Below are positions 1 to 8,808 of a stretch of DNA of 64,000 nt, piece by piece. The translations under genes were made by a program, and so were the position numbers. Each line of letters starts with the position of its first letter. Within the stretch, counting starts at the first letter, position 1. Source of the DNA: Pseudomonas syringae (lineage in GTDB: Bacteria > Pseudomonadota > Gammaproteobacteria > Pseudomonadales > Pseudomonadaceae); the NCBI RefSeq assembly GCF_021605415.1, contig NZ_WKEQ01000014.1, positions 1-64,000 on the forward strand. The letters run 5' to 3'. Under the pieces are notes generated by a model. It was not told the origin of the DNA, made no database searches, and worked only from the letters and a program-made list of their open reading frames with translations.

Positions 1-2
1 AA

Positions 3-353
3 CCCAATCGCCTGGTCTGGGCGATTGCCGTGAAAGACGACGGCACCCTGGGCGAACGCCGCAAACACATCGAAGGGCTGGACTACGCCGCAATCGACGG
101 CATCAAATGCGACGAAGCGGGCAACCTGTGGTGCGGCTGGGGCGGCAATGGCGATCCCAAAGCCGATCTGGAAAAACTCGACGGTGTGCGCGTTTTCAAC
201 CCGCAGGGCAAAGCCATCGGACACATTTCACTGCCGGAGCGCTGCCCGAACGTGTGCTTTGGTGGGCGCGAAGGGAACCGGCTATTCATGGCCAGCAGTC
301 ACTCGATTTATTCGCTGTTTGTGAATACTCGCGGGACGACGTTTGCGTTGTAA
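3..353 (+). CDS. SMP-30/gluconolactonase family protein, C-terminal part
   Basis: The reading frame is open from the left edge, so the start lies outside the window. The visible 116 residues contain the end of a beta-propeller lactonase: a DGIKCDEAGNLW strand, a VFNPQGKAIG repeat and a PERCPNVCFGG strand. Together these resemble the last blades of SMP-30/gluconolactonase/LRE-like proteins, which hydrolyse sugar lactones using a divalent metal. The Asp of the DGIKCDEAGNLW strand is a likely metal ligand, by family analogy. The substrate cannot be told from this fragment. The gene is convergent with the next one, and a strong hairpin lies between them. Confidence 0.8.
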   Translation, partial: PNRLVWAIAVKDDGTLGERRKHIEGLDYAAIDGIKCDEAGNLWCGWGGNGDPKADLEKLDGVRVFNPQGKAIGHISLPERCPNVCFGGREGNRLFMASSHSIYSLFVNTRGTTFAL

Positions 354-491
354 AAACCACGTTTGTCTCGCGATAGGTTCCTGAGTATTGAAACGGTGTC
401 ATGCCGCGCATCTGGGGATGTGCGGTATTCAGGCGCGAATTCTTTTTGTGTGTACCAATCGAGGGTTGGTTTGAGCAGCTCGCCAGAGGCA

Positions 492-527
492 GCAAACGGC
501 CAGAAAAGTACGCTTCTGGCCGTTTGC
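492..527. terminator. Perfect 14-bp stem hairpin between convergent genes
   Basis: The arms GCAAACGGCCAGAA and TTCTGGCCGTTTGC are perfectly complementary around an 8-nt loop. There is no clear T-run on either side. The position between two convergent genes suggests a bidirectional terminator or mRNA 3'-end stabiliser. Confidence 0.6.
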
Positions 528-544
528 ACTGGCCTCACCAGAAA

Positions 545-1546
545 CTATTCACTCACCAACTGAATAACCGTCTTGCCCTTGCCGCGGCCTTCGGCGACTT
601 GGCGAAATGCCTCGTTGACGTCTGGCAGCGCAAAACGCTGTTGATCCACGCGGATCTTCAGTTGACCAGCATTGGCCAGCGCGGCGGCCTCGCGCAGGAT
701 GGCGCCGTGGTGTTCGCGCCCTTTGCCGGTGAGCAGCGGCGCCAGGGTGAAAACGCCCGAGTAGGTTGCACTTTTGAACGACAACGGCGCCAGGCTGTGC
801 TGGCCCCAACCCAGGCAACTCAGCACGTGCCCGGTATAAGCTTTCACCGCTTTGAATGAAGCATCCAGTGTGCTGCCGCCGACAGTGTCGTAGACAATGT
901 CGAACCCTTCACCAGCCGTGTACTGCTCGACATAGTCCTCGACGCTCTGTGCCTGATAGTCGATCGCTGTAACCCCCAGCGAGCGAATGAAGTCGAGACT
1001 CCCCGCCGAACCGGTGGCGTAAACATCGGCACCGCGAGCCTTGGCCAGTTGCACAGCCACTTGGCCGACCCCACCTGCGCCGCCATGAATCAGTACACGC
1101 TGACCGGCGCGGGCATTCGCGTGATCAACCAGCCCTTCCCATGCGGTAATGAATACCAAAGGCAATGCAGCTGCTTCACGCATGTCGAGGGTGTGTGGTT
1201 TGGCAGCGATCAGCCGGGTATCCACGGCAATATACTCAGCCATAGTGCCTTGGGCACCACCGATCCCGCCGGGCATGCCGAAGACTTCCTGGCCTACGGT
1301 GAACCCCTCGACCGTTTCGCCCAGTTCGACGACCGTACCGGCAAGGTCTAGGCCGAGAACCGCCGGCAGAGCTTGCCGGGCATGAGCCCCCGCGCCGACG
1401 GCTATTTTGGTATCGAGTGGATTCACCCCTGCGGCGTGAACCCTGACCAGTACCTGACCCTGACCGGGAACAGGGCGATCAATTTGGCGGACAGCCAGAG
1501 GAGCCTGAGCGGATTCGGCGACAGCGGCGAGCATGGTGTGGTTCAT
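545..1546 (-). CDS. Zinc-independent quinone oxidoreductase-like MDR protein
   Basis: This 333-residue protein belongs to the medium-chain dehydrogenase/reductase superfamily. It has a GroES-like N-terminal half and a Rossmann half with a GGAGGVG nucleotide-binding loop at about residues 155-161. No Cys/His cluster for catalytic or structural zinc is visible, which fits the NADPH:quinone reductase/enoyl reductase branch. The ATG at 1546 was chosen because AGAGG lies 8 nt upstream; a weaker in-frame start exists 27 nt further out. It is divergent from a LysR gene, which is a common arrangement for a regulator and its target. The real substrate is unknown. Confidence 0.85.
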   Translation of the reverse strand: MNHTMLAAVAESAQAPLAVRQIDRPVPGQGQVLVRVHAAGVNPLDTKIAVGAGAHARQALPAVLGLDLAGTVVELGETVEGFTVGQEVFGMPGGIGGAQGTMAEYIAVDTRLIAAKPHTLDMREAAALPLVFITAWEGLVDHANARAGQRVLIHGGAGGVGQVAVQLAKARGADVYATGSAGSLDFIRSLGVTAIDYQAQSVEDYVEQYTAGEGFDIVYDTVGGSTLDASFKAVKAYTGHVLSCLGWGQHSLAPLSFKSATYSGVFTLAPLLTGKGREHHGAILREAAALANAGQLKIRVDQQRFALPDVNEAFRQVAEGRGKGKTVIQLVSE

Positions 1547-1654
1547 GACAGGTACCTCTGTTTGAGTTGACACCTTCAGATTGCCGCGCTTTCATCATTC
1601 CGATAAGAAACTAGATGGGCATATCACTTATTCCACATAGAGACCTAAAGGCCG

Positions 1655-2536
1655 ATGGACTTGTTTGACAGCATGCGCACCTTCGTACGCGTCGTTGAGC
1701 GCGGGTCGTTTTCCGCGGTGGCCCGCGAACTGAACATGGGCCAGCCGGCAGTAAGCAAGCAGGTGCGCGCTCTGGAGCGGTATCTGGGCGGGCCACTGTT
1801 CGCCCGCAGCACCCGGCACCTGGCCCTGACCGACCAAGGGCATCGTTTCTACAGCCACTGCCAGGAAATTCTCGGCCACCTCGAAACCGCCACGCGCAGC
1901 TTCACCAGCGGCCAGGAGCAGATCGCCGGCCCTCTGCGAATCGCCGCCCCGGTCAGTTATGGAAGGTTATGCATCGCGCCGCTCTTAGGGACTTTCCTTG
2001 AACGCCATCCCGATGTCCGGATTGACCTAAGGCTGAGTGACCACAATGAAGACCTGCTCAAAGAAAATATCGACCTGGCTATCCGCATTGGCGTGGTGAA
2101 GAGCGAGGGCTTGGTGGCAGTGCCACTGGGCACCAGCCCGCGGCGGGTCTATGCCGCGCCCGGCTACTTGGAACGACACGGCATGCCACGTGAGCCCAAC
2201 GAGCTGACAGGCCACAACTGCATCGGTTTCACATTGCTGGAGCATTACGACCGTTGGCAATTCACGCACATCGCCCAAGAGCTCGATGTCGCTATCAAGG
2301 GCAACGTCACCAGTAACAGCAGCGAGGCCATCCGCGAAATGGTTCTCTCAGGTCTGGGTATTTCCCTCTCACCGGAATGGCTGTTCACAGCTGACATTGA
2401 GCAAGGCACGGTGGTCACCGTACTCGACAATTATCAGACCAGTGCGCTGCCTGTCAGCGCCGTGCTCAGTCGTGAGCGGCGACGTTCAGCACGGACGATG
2501 GCGTTCATCGATTTTCTCCGCGAGCGTTTATCGTAG
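1655..2536 (+). CDS. LysR-family transcriptional regulator
   Basis: This 293-residue protein has the usual LysR layout. An N-terminal winged helix-turn-helix covers about residues 1-60 (FSAVARELNMGQPAVSKQVRALE), followed by a two-lobed effector-binding domain from about residue 90. An AAAGG ribosome site precedes the ATG. The 108-bp gap to the divergent oxidoreductase probably holds both promoters and the operator. It most resembles the CrgA/DsdC-like group that controls neighbouring oxidoreductases, so inferred control of 545-1546 is reasonable but unproven. Confidence 0.9.
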   Translation: MDLFDSMRTFVRVVERGSFSAVARELNMGQPAVSKQVRALERYLGGPLFARSTRHLALTDQGHRFYSHCQEILGHLETATRSFTSGQEQIAGPLRIAAPVSYGRLCIAPLLGTFLERHPDVRIDLRLSDHNEDLLKENIDLAIRIGVVKSEGLVAVPLGTSPRRVYAAPGYLERHGMPREPNELTGHNCIGFTLLEHYDRWQFTHIAQELDVAIKGNVTSNSSEAIREMVLSGLGISLSPEWLFTADIEQGTVVTVLDNYQTSALPVSAVLSRERRRSARTMAFIDFLRERLS

Positions 2537-2630
2537 AAACGCCTTGTGATGCGCCGGCCGGTATTGGCCGATAGCTACCGATCATCCTGCTCGACAGCGG
2601 TTTAGCGCCTCCTGCCATTCAGAGAACCTT

Positions 2631-2645
2631 GCCATGCGTCATGGC
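2631..2645. terminator. Small hairpin between convergent genes
   Basis: GCCATG and CATGGC pair around a 3-nt loop, followed by ATTTTC on the plus strand. It lies between the LysR gene and the convergent GGDEF/EAL gene. The stem is short, so the call is tentative. Confidence 0.3.
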
Positions 2646-2701
2646 ATTTTCAGCAGTACCGGTGAGCGGCATGATCGCTCAGGACTTCACGTCAGAAGCC
2701 G

Positions 2702-5308
2702 TCAGGCATTGCTATCCGGTACCGGTGCAACCGGTTTTGCCGAAGCCTCTGTAAAAGCCTTGAATCCATCAGCATCCAGCGGTCGGCTTAACAGATAACC
2801 TTGGCCCTCGTCACAACGTACTGACTTAAGCAGACTCAATTGCTCGGCTGTTTCGATGCCTTCTGCCGTAACGGTCAATGACAACGCTCGGCCCAGTCCG
2901 ACTATCGCTTGAATGACTGAATTATCGCCTTCGTTTTCGCCCAGTCGGGTGACAAAGCTACGGTCGATTTTCAAACCGTCGAACGGAAATGTCCGCAGAT
3001 AGCTGAGTGACGAATAGCCCGTACCGAAATCATCCATCGCCAGACGAACGCCGAGACTTTTCAGCTCGCGCATAACTTCAAGGGCGTTTTGCGCATCATC
3101 AAGCATGACGCTTTCCGTCAGTTCCAATTCCAGCCGAGACGGATCCAGTCCTGTCTCGGACAGTGCCTTTCGAACGCGCTCAATCAGATTATCCTGCTGG
3201 AAATCGATGGACGATAAGTTGACCGAAATAAACAAATCCTTTGGCCACTGATTGGCGTTGTCGCAAGCGCAGTTGAGTACCCAATTGCTCAGCTCCACAA
3301 TCAGACCGGTTTCCTCGGCGATCGCTATGAAGGTGTCTGGCGGGATCAGACCCTGTACCGGATGTTGCCAACGCACCAGCGCTTCGGCGCCAACCATACG
3401 GCCATCGGCAATATTGAAGCGTGGCTGGAAATGTAGACGTAATTCGTCGTGCCGAATGGCGTAACGCAGGTCACTCTCCAATCGACGGCGTTCGATGATC
3501 CTGACGTTCATGTCAACGGCGTAGAAACGCCAGGTGCTCCGGCCCCCGGCCTTGGCTTCGTACAAAGCAATATCGGCATAGCGCAGCAGTTCGGTTGCCT
3601 GGCTCGCGTCGTCGGGCGACCTCGCCACGCCAATGCTGGCGCTGATATACACTTCCTGCTCGTTGATGACTATCGGCTGTTCAATCGAGCTGATCAGGCG
3701 CCGGCACAGCGTTTCGACCTCATCTTCAGAGTTGATATCGGTGACGATCAAAACGAACTCATCGCCACCGACTCGCGCGACCAGGTCGCCACTGCGCACG
3801 CATTCCGCAAGACGCGCCGAGACTTCATTGAGTACTTGATCACCCGCCGCATGACCCAGAAGATCGTTCACGGGTTTGAAGCGATCCAGATCCAGACAAA
3901 GCATGACCAGCGGACGTTCTTGAGCAGTCGCGGCCTTGAGCTTGCCATCGAGGAATTCGTGCAGGCGTGCCCGGTTCGGCAGGCCCGTCAGTGCGTCATG
4001 TTGAGAAAGATAATCGATGCGTCGACGGGCTTCGATTTCTTCGGTGATGTCACTGGCGGTACCACGGAAGCCGTCGCCGGCCATGTTTCGTGCAGAGATT
4101 CTGGCGATTCGAGCCTGGCCGTTCGAATCACTGTAATAGCATTGCAACGTAACGGTATGCCCTCGCTGGGCCACGTTCAGGGCGTGTGACAGTGTTCCGA
4201 CCTCAATGCGCAACAGATTATCTACTGCAGCGCCGACCCAGGCTTCTCTGGAAAGCCCCGTCACTTCCTCAAACCGCTCAGACAAATAAGTAAAACGGTA
4301 GCTGGCGTCGATTTCCCATATCCAGTCCGAGCAGGCCTCAACGACGTCGCGAAACCGTTGTTCACTTCCCGCAAGTGCGATCTTGCTGACCTCCAGCGAT
4401 GCATAGCTTTCATAGAGCGCCTGGGCTGCGAGCCCTGTTCGACGCAATAAACGCCAAGTCATCAACCAAACGAGCAGAGCAGCCCCGCCCATCAATGGCA
4501 GCATGTAGCCGAGCATTTTTTTGCCAGGCTTTTCCGGCTCCCAGTACAAACCACCCGCAGCACCATCTTCTCCAATGGGCAAAACCGTGGAGGAGACAGC
4601 CTCGGCCGGCGCCAACCTGCGCAGACCCTCGACGCCATACTCTTCACCGATGGCCTGGAGTTGATCGGCATCCAGCACATTGATAAAGACCATGACCGAT
4701 GCCGGACCATCATCAGCCTGCACAGTCGGATCGGTTCCGGGTGTGAGCGCTGCGGCCGCGATGACCGCTGGCACACCGCGAACGCTGATGAACGCGCTGA
4801 CCGGCTTCTCGTCTTCAGCAGCCGCTCGCGCCCGATCAATCAACGCGTCGACGGGCTGGCCCAGCCATTCAGGCATTTCAACCGTTTTGAGGTCACCGTT
4901 AATAACCGAGTAAACGGTACGATCGGTTCCGTCGACGACAAATACCCCTTCAAAACCGAAGTCCGAGAACAGCGTCGGCCCCAGGTTTTGACGCGTAAAG
5001 GCCCAATCGGTGTCTACATTTTCACGCAGATGCTTGTAGGCATCGCCCCAGAAGGCATAGTCCTTGACCGTCAAGCTCGCGGTGCTTTCCACCGAACTCA
5101 CGGCTTTTTTTGTATAAAAAGCGCTTTCTGCTGCTTCAGTGCGGTCCAGTTCCTGCGCTACATAAATGAGTAAGCCACTGGCAAGCAAAAAGACGCCTGC
5201 CAATAGCGCTGCGAACTTGACCAGCGAAGTGCGGATCAGGCCCACGCTTGAATGATTGGCGGCCAGCGTATCGACGATCGGTGAGCCGATCTTGGAGATG
5301 GAATTCAT
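2702..5308 (-). CDS. CHASE4-PAS-GGDEF-EAL membrane protein (c-di-GMP turnover)
   Basis: This is an 868-residue inner-membrane signalling protein. A first membrane span is at about residues 29-50. A periplasmic region of about 210 residues with AFWGDAYKHL resembles the CHASE4 sensor domain, and a second span lies near 268-290. These are followed by a PAS domain, a GGDEF domain and an EAL domain. The GGDEF signature is intact, and an RSGD inhibitory-site motif sits five residues before it, so cyclase activity and product inhibition are possible. The EAL domain keeps EALVRW and DDFGTGYSS, so phosphodiesterase activity is also possible. Which activity dominates cannot be told from sequence. It appears to be a single-gene transcript. 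Confidence 0.9.
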   Translation of the reverse strand: MNSISKIGSPIVDTLAANHSSVGLIRTSLVKFAALLAGVFLLASGLLIYVAQELDRTEAAESAFYTKKAVSSVESTASLTVKDYAFWGDAYKHLRENVDTDWAFTRQNLGPTLFSDFGFEGVFVVDGTDRTVYSVINGDLKTVEMPEWLGQPVDALIDRARAAAEDEKPVSAFISVRGVPAVIAAAALTPGTDPTVQADDGPASVMVFINVLDADQLQAIGEEYGVEGLRRLAPAEAVSSTVLPIGEDGAAGGLYWEPEKPGKKMLGYMLPLMGGAALLVWLMTWRLLRRTGLAAQALYESYASLEVSKIALAGSEQRFRDVVEACSDWIWEIDASYRFTYLSERFEEVTGLSREAWVGAAVDNLLRIEVGTLSHALNVAQRGHTVTLQCYYSDSNGQARIARISARNMAGDGFRGTASDITEEIEARRRIDYLSQHDALTGLPNRARLHEFLDGKLKAATAQERPLVMLCLDLDRFKPVNDLLGHAAGDQVLNEVSARLAECVRSGDLVARVGGDEFVLIVTDINSEDEVETLCRRLISSIEQPIVINEQEVYISASIGVARSPDDASQATELLRYADIALYEAKAGGRSTWRFYAVDMNVRIIERRRLESDLRYAIRHDELRLHFQPRFNIADGRMVGAEALVRWQHPVQGLIPPDTFIAIAEETGLIVELSNWVLNCACDNANQWPKDLFISVNLSSIDFQQDNLIERVRKALSETGLDPSRLELELTESVMLDDAQNALEVMRELKSLGVRLAMDDFGTGYSSLSYLRTFPFDGLKIDRSFVTRLGENEGDNSVIQAIVGLGRALSLTVTAEGIETAEQLSLLKSVRCDEGQGYLLSRPLDADGFKAFTEASAKPVAPVPDSNA

Positions 5309-5410
5309 GGTGACGAGGCTTCAAAAAGGGATGTTCAGTCATCATTATCGGCCGACGCGCAATTCCCTTAAGGACGCCCGCCATCAACGGCAGCCATCGT
5401 CTGCAATCTG

Positions 5411-5518
5411 TCAGAGTGTGCGAAATCGTCCATGGCGCGGGCGTAGTTCTTCAGGTGTGCCGTCTTGCACCACCTTCTTCTCCTCCATCACCACGACCCG
5501 GTCGAAACTGGCGATGGC
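5411..5518 (-). pseudogene. Remnant of an ABC transporter ATPase C-terminus
   Basis: On the minus strand one frame reads AIASFDRVVVMEE, KKVVQDGTPEEL and GRFRTL, then stops at 5411-5413. This is the recognisable tail of an ABC ATPase or ABC exporter nucleotide-binding domain, the part after the H-loop. Upstream in the same frame the sequence loses resemblance at once. No Walker A, signature or Walker B motif is present. It therefore looks like a decayed fragment of about 36 codons left by a deletion. It sits beside a MetQ-like binding-protein gene, so it may mark a lost transporter. Confidence 0.7.
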
Positions 5519-5614
5519 AGTGCTACCAGCGCCAGGATGACGTGGTTCGACAGGCCAGCTGAGCCGTGGCGCTATCGGGCGATCCTGAGCGGCAAGACCG
5601 CTCAGGTGCTCGTC

Positions 5615-6394
5615 TTAGAATGCAGGCACCACATCGCCGTGATAACGCTCAAGAATGAATTGCTTTACCTGCGGCGAATTGAGCAATGCTCCGAGTTTCT
5701 GCACGGCCGGGTCGTTGGCTTTATCGCGGCGTACGTACAGATAATTGGCGTACGGCGACTCCGAGCTTTCGATGAACAGCGCGTCTTTGTGCGGCTCAAG
5801 CTTCGCTTCCAGCGCGTAGTTGGCATTGATCAACGCCAGGTCGACCTGATTCAGCACACGCGGCAGCATGGCGGCTTCCAGTTCCTGAAACTTCAGGTGC
5901 TTGGGGTTGCCGGTGATGTCGAGGCGCGTGGCCATGATGTTGTCGGGATCCTTGAGGGTGATCAGGCCTTGCTTGGCGATCAACAATAGCGCACGGCCCG
6001 AGTTGGTCGGGTCGTTGGGAATGGCGATGGTCGCGCCGTCCTTCAGTTCGCTGATGGATTTGATTTTCTTCGAGTAAGCGCCAAAGGGCTCGATATGTAC
6101 CGCCACGACAGGCACCTGGTCGCTGCTCGGGCGATCCTTCTTGTAGGCTTCGTAATAGGGTTTGCTCTGGAAATAATTGGCGTCCAGCAGGCCTTCGTCC
6201 GTCTGCCGATCGGGCTGGATGTAGTCAGAGAACACCTTCACCTCCAGCGTCACGCCTTGTTTGGCCAACTCGGGCTTAAGAAATTCGAGGATCTCGGCGT
6301 GGGGAAGCGGCACCACGGCGATTTTCAGGGTTTCGGCATAAGCGGAGCCCATGGTGGCGACCAGCAAGGCAAGCGACAGAGCGGCACGTTTCAC
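5615..6394 (-). CDS. MetQ/NlpA-type substrate-binding protein, no lipobox
   Basis: This 259-residue periplasmic protein has a Sec signal peptide ending around AYA-ET (residue 20). It has the NlpA/MetQ fold signatures: IAVVPLPHAEILEF, a VFSDYIQPD strand, YFQSKPY and AIPNDPTNSGRALLL. The family binds methionine or related amino acids for MetNI-type ABC importers. Unlike classical MetQ it lacks a lipobox cysteine, so it should be soluble in the periplasm. No permease or intact ATPase gene lies next to it. Its start overlaps the stop of the upstream SolA-like oxidase gene by 4 nt, which argues for translational coupling and a shared substrate class. Confidence 0.88.
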   Translation of the reverse strand: MKRAALSLALLVATMGSAYAETLKIAVVPLPHAEILEFLKPELAKQGVTLEVKVFSDYIQPDRQTDEGLLDANYFQSKPYYEAYKKDRPSSDQVPVVAVHIEPFGAYSKKIKSISELKDGATIAIPNDPTNSGRALLLIAKQGLITLKDPDNIMATRLDITGNPKHLKFQELEAAMLPRVLNQVDLALINANYALEAKLEPHKDALFIESSESPYANYLYVRRDKANDPAVQKLGALLNSPQVKQFILERYHGDVVPAF

Positions 6395-7569
6395 GATGAT
6401 TTACCTTCAAAGCGTTTCAGGGAAAAAGAGGAGAGATCCAGGTCGGTCGAGCCGCGCATGCACCATTGTGCGAACGCCTCGCCGAGGGCGGCGGAATGTT
6501 TGAAACCGTGCCCGGAACAGGCCGATACCACCAGGGTGTGCTGCAGCGAAGGATGTTCGTCGATGATGAAATGACGATCCGGCGTCACGGTGTAGGCGCA
6601 CACGGCGGACTTGACCACTTTGGACGTTACACCGGCGATGCGGCCGCGCACTTGATGCTCGTACATGGCCTGTTCTTCAGCCGCCGAAACCATTCGATCC
6701 AAGGTTTGCGGCGATGACGCCGTGTGGTACTGCGCGGTGGCAATTTTCAGGCTGCCCTCGCCGGGCAGCGCCGGAAAACCGTAGTTGATTTTGTCGTCGC
6801 CACGCCCGTGGGTCAGGATAAATGTCGGCGACCGGCCAACCAGTGCGGCGCCCTCCTCCAGCGCAAACCAGAACAACTTCTGCCGGTAAACGGTCAGCAG
6901 ATTGTCAAATGGCTTGCCTAACAAACCACCGCTCCAGTTGCCCGCACAAATCACCAGTTTGTCGGCCGACAGCGTGCGCAGATCCGTAGTAACGGTGACG
7001 CCTTGTGCGTTGGCGGTGATCGCGATGACGGTCTCGCCTTTGTGCAAGATCGCACCGTGTTGCTCCGCCAGTTTGAGCTGCACGTCGATGCAACGTTCAG
7101 GGCGCAGAAAACCGCCACCAGGCTCAAAATAGCCGATGGCGGTGTCATGAACATGGGCGAATTGCGGAAAGCGCTGGCGAATCTGTTCGGCGGTCAAAAC
7201 TTCGTGATCGATGCCGTAAGTCCGCGCAAGGCCGATGGTGCGCAGTGTGAAATCGCTGGTGTCGTCGGGATCGAAATCCGCACTCGACGTCAGCGCCAAC
7301 AGGCCCGATTGCTCGAACAGCGATTCACCCGACAACGCTTCCAGCTCGCGCCAGATACGGTGGGCGTTGCGCACGATAGGAACGTATTGCGCGCCCTCGC
7401 CGACCGAAAGTCGCGTGATGCGCGTATCGCCGTGGCTGGAACCCAAATTGTGTGGTGGGTGATAGCGATCAATACCAACAACATTCACCCCGGCTTTCGC
7501 CAACTGATAAACCGTTGCGGCGCCCATCGCACCCAAGCCCAACACCACTGCCTCACACCGCTCGACCAT
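6391..7569 (-). CDS. SolA/monomeric sarcosine oxidase-like flavoenzyme
   Basis: This 392-residue FAD-dependent amine oxidase is related to N-methyl-L-tryptophan oxidase and monomeric sarcosine oxidase. The dinucleotide-binding motif GLGAMG is at about residues 10-15. A Cys in VCAYTVTPD near residue 324 matches the position of the covalent flavin link in SolA. Such enzymes oxidatively demethylate secondary amines to give formaldehyde and peroxide. The ATG at 7569 with an upstream ACAGG was preferred to an in-frame TTG 39 nt earlier. The stop overlaps the MetQ-like start by 4 nt, suggesting uptake and oxidation of an N-methylated amino acid. Confidence 0.85.
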   Translation of the reverse strand: MVERCEAVVLGLGAMGAATVYQLAKAGVNVVGIDRYHPPHNLGSSHGDTRITRLSVGEGAQYVPIVRNAHRIWRELEALSGESLFEQSGLLALTSSADFDPDDTSDFTLRTIGLARTYGIDHEVLTAEQIRQRFPQFAHVHDTAIGYFEPGGGFLRPERCIDVQLKLAEQHGAILHKGETVIAITANAQGVTVTTDLRTLSADKLVICAGNWSGGLLGKPFDNLLTVYRQKLFWFALEEGAALVGRSPTFILTHGRGDDKINYGFPALPGEGSLKIATAQYHTASSPQTLDRMVSAAEEQAMYEHQVRGRIAGVTSKVVKSAVCAYTVTPDRHFIIDEHPSLQHTLVVSACSGHGFKHSAALGEAFAQWCMRGSTDLDLSSFSLKRFEGKSS

Positions 7570-7796
7570 CGACTGATGCCTGTCAAAAAGGGGCAAGTTG
7601 AAAGGCAAAACGATAGGGAATCAACGCTTAAAAAGGCATATGCATATATCCGGGTGCTGGGGAAGATCTGTGCGCATCACAATTCGCTCTTGCAGCGTTG
7701 GGCGTAGCACAGGTTTCCCACCACAACATCTTCTATCGCTCATGCCAAGAGGTATATTAGGAAAGCTCCATATGCCATCAAATAAAAGAAAATTAA

Positions 7797-8102
7797 TCAG
7801 CTGCGCATAAACCACGGTTTGATCTTTCGCTTAACAGGAAGCGCAGATGAATGAATAAATATGCAAAAAAAAGCTACCCAACCGATAAATGGATGTGCTG
7901 TACCTACCTCTAAACCGTTGGAGACAAATGGCAAAGCATTTCCCTCAATAATATTAATATAAGGAACAATAAAACAGCCATTGAATATTAGGCAAAAAAA
8001 TAGTTTGGCGCGATTTAAGTTGACGCCCGATAAATATACTTTTAGAAAAAACGCAAAAAATATACCGAAAAGCGCAATGATTAAAAATGCCCAAGGGATC
8101 AT
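7797..8102 (-). CDS. Small membrane protein, candidate immunity protein
   Basis: This 101-residue hydrophobic protein has about three membrane segments: residues 2-20 (PWAFLIIALFGIFFAFF), about 30-48, and about 72-86. It has a basic C-terminus (KRKIKPWFMRS). A perfect AGGAGG lies 7 nt before the ATG. The ATG overlaps the stop of the upstream DUF4225 gene in an ATGA arrangement, so the two should be made together. I do not recognise the family. The size, membrane location and last place in an hcp-toxin operon suggest an immunity protein against a membrane-active effector; that is inference. The DNA is clearly AT-richer than the surrounding genes. Confidence 0.7.
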   Translation of the reverse strand: MIPWAFLIIALFGIFFAFFLKVYLSGVNLNRAKLFFCLIFNGCFIVPYINIIEGNALPFVSNGLEVGTAHPFIGWVAFFCIFIHSSALPVKRKIKPWFMRS

Positions 8103-8788
8103 TTTTTCGCCTCCTGATATAGCTGTTTGCCTGTTTGAAAGTCCGTGTGAATCTCTAATCCCCAAGCACCGGAACCCATACCTTTATACGATCGGACATA
8201 ATCGGCTCTAATGTATCTAAATAAACGCCAAGTATCTGGCTTCAACACATAGCGACCAAGCCCATAGACAGATAGACCCAAGTCAACAGAGTTGTAGGCT
8301 AAATTTCCTTCACGGCCCTCATATCCGATAGCCTTTGATACCGCTTGATAACCTTTCCTGACTGGGCCCTCTGTATCAGTTCGACCATTCAAAAGATTGC
8401 GCCCATTTTCATAAATATTATTCGCACCATGGGCCATCATCGGTACACCAGCCACGAGACAGAGCGTTCCTGCAGAGGCATAGCATATTCCCCCGCCGGT
8501 TAAAACTTGCATCGCACCAGCGATAGCTCCGACACCTTTTTTGGCTACTTCCCATGATTGAATGAGCAGACTGCTCTGTTCGTTCTTGAGATCCTGCAAC
8601 CCCTGTTCAGGAGTTTTTTTCCCTTGCGCAACATCATTTACGATGCTTTTGGCGTAATAAGCGACTTCTCGGTTAAATTGCAACCGCAGCGCACTATCTT
8701 TGATATGTCTGGCACCCAAGGTGCTGGCCTGGCTGCCAAGTTTTGCAGCAGCCGAGCTGACCATCCAGTAATCACAACGGTCTGGCAT
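8099..8788 (-). CDS. DUF4225 protein, candidate T6SS pore-forming effector
   Basis: This 229-residue protein matches my memory of the DUF4225 family, common in Pseudomonas. Recalled family traits visible here are LRLQFNREVAYYAK, PMMAHGANNIYENG, SVDLGLSVYGLGRYVL and LFRYIRADYVRSY. The middle, about residues 80-125, is a glycine- and alanine-rich hydrophobic pair of helices (GAIAGAMQVLTGGG, then AGTLCLVAGVPMMAHG), as in membrane-inserting toxins. The ATG at 8788 has only a weak ribosome site. A GTG at 8812 overlaps the hcp stop codon (GTGA) and may be the real start by translational coupling. It lies between hcp and a small membrane-protein gene, which suggests cargo of the Hcp tube. Confidence 0.75.
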   Translation of the reverse strand: MPDRCDYWMVSSAAAKLGSQASTLGARHIKDSALRLQFNREVAYYAKSIVNDVAQGKKTPEQGLQDLKNEQSSLLIQSWEVAKKGVGAIAGAMQVLTGGGICYASAGTLCLVAGVPMMAHGANNIYENGRNLLNGRTDTEGPVRKGYQAVSKAIGYEGREGNLAYNSVDLGLSVYGLGRYVLKPDTWRLFRYIRADYVRSYKGMGSGAWGLEIHTDFQTGKQLYQEAKK

Positions 8789-8808
8789 GCAGGTCTCGTT
8801 TGAGGATT

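Noticed and set aside
401..859. 152-codon plus-strand frame across the end of the oxidoreductase gene
   Set aside because: Overlaps both the convergent hairpin and the oxidoreductase; no family resemblance.
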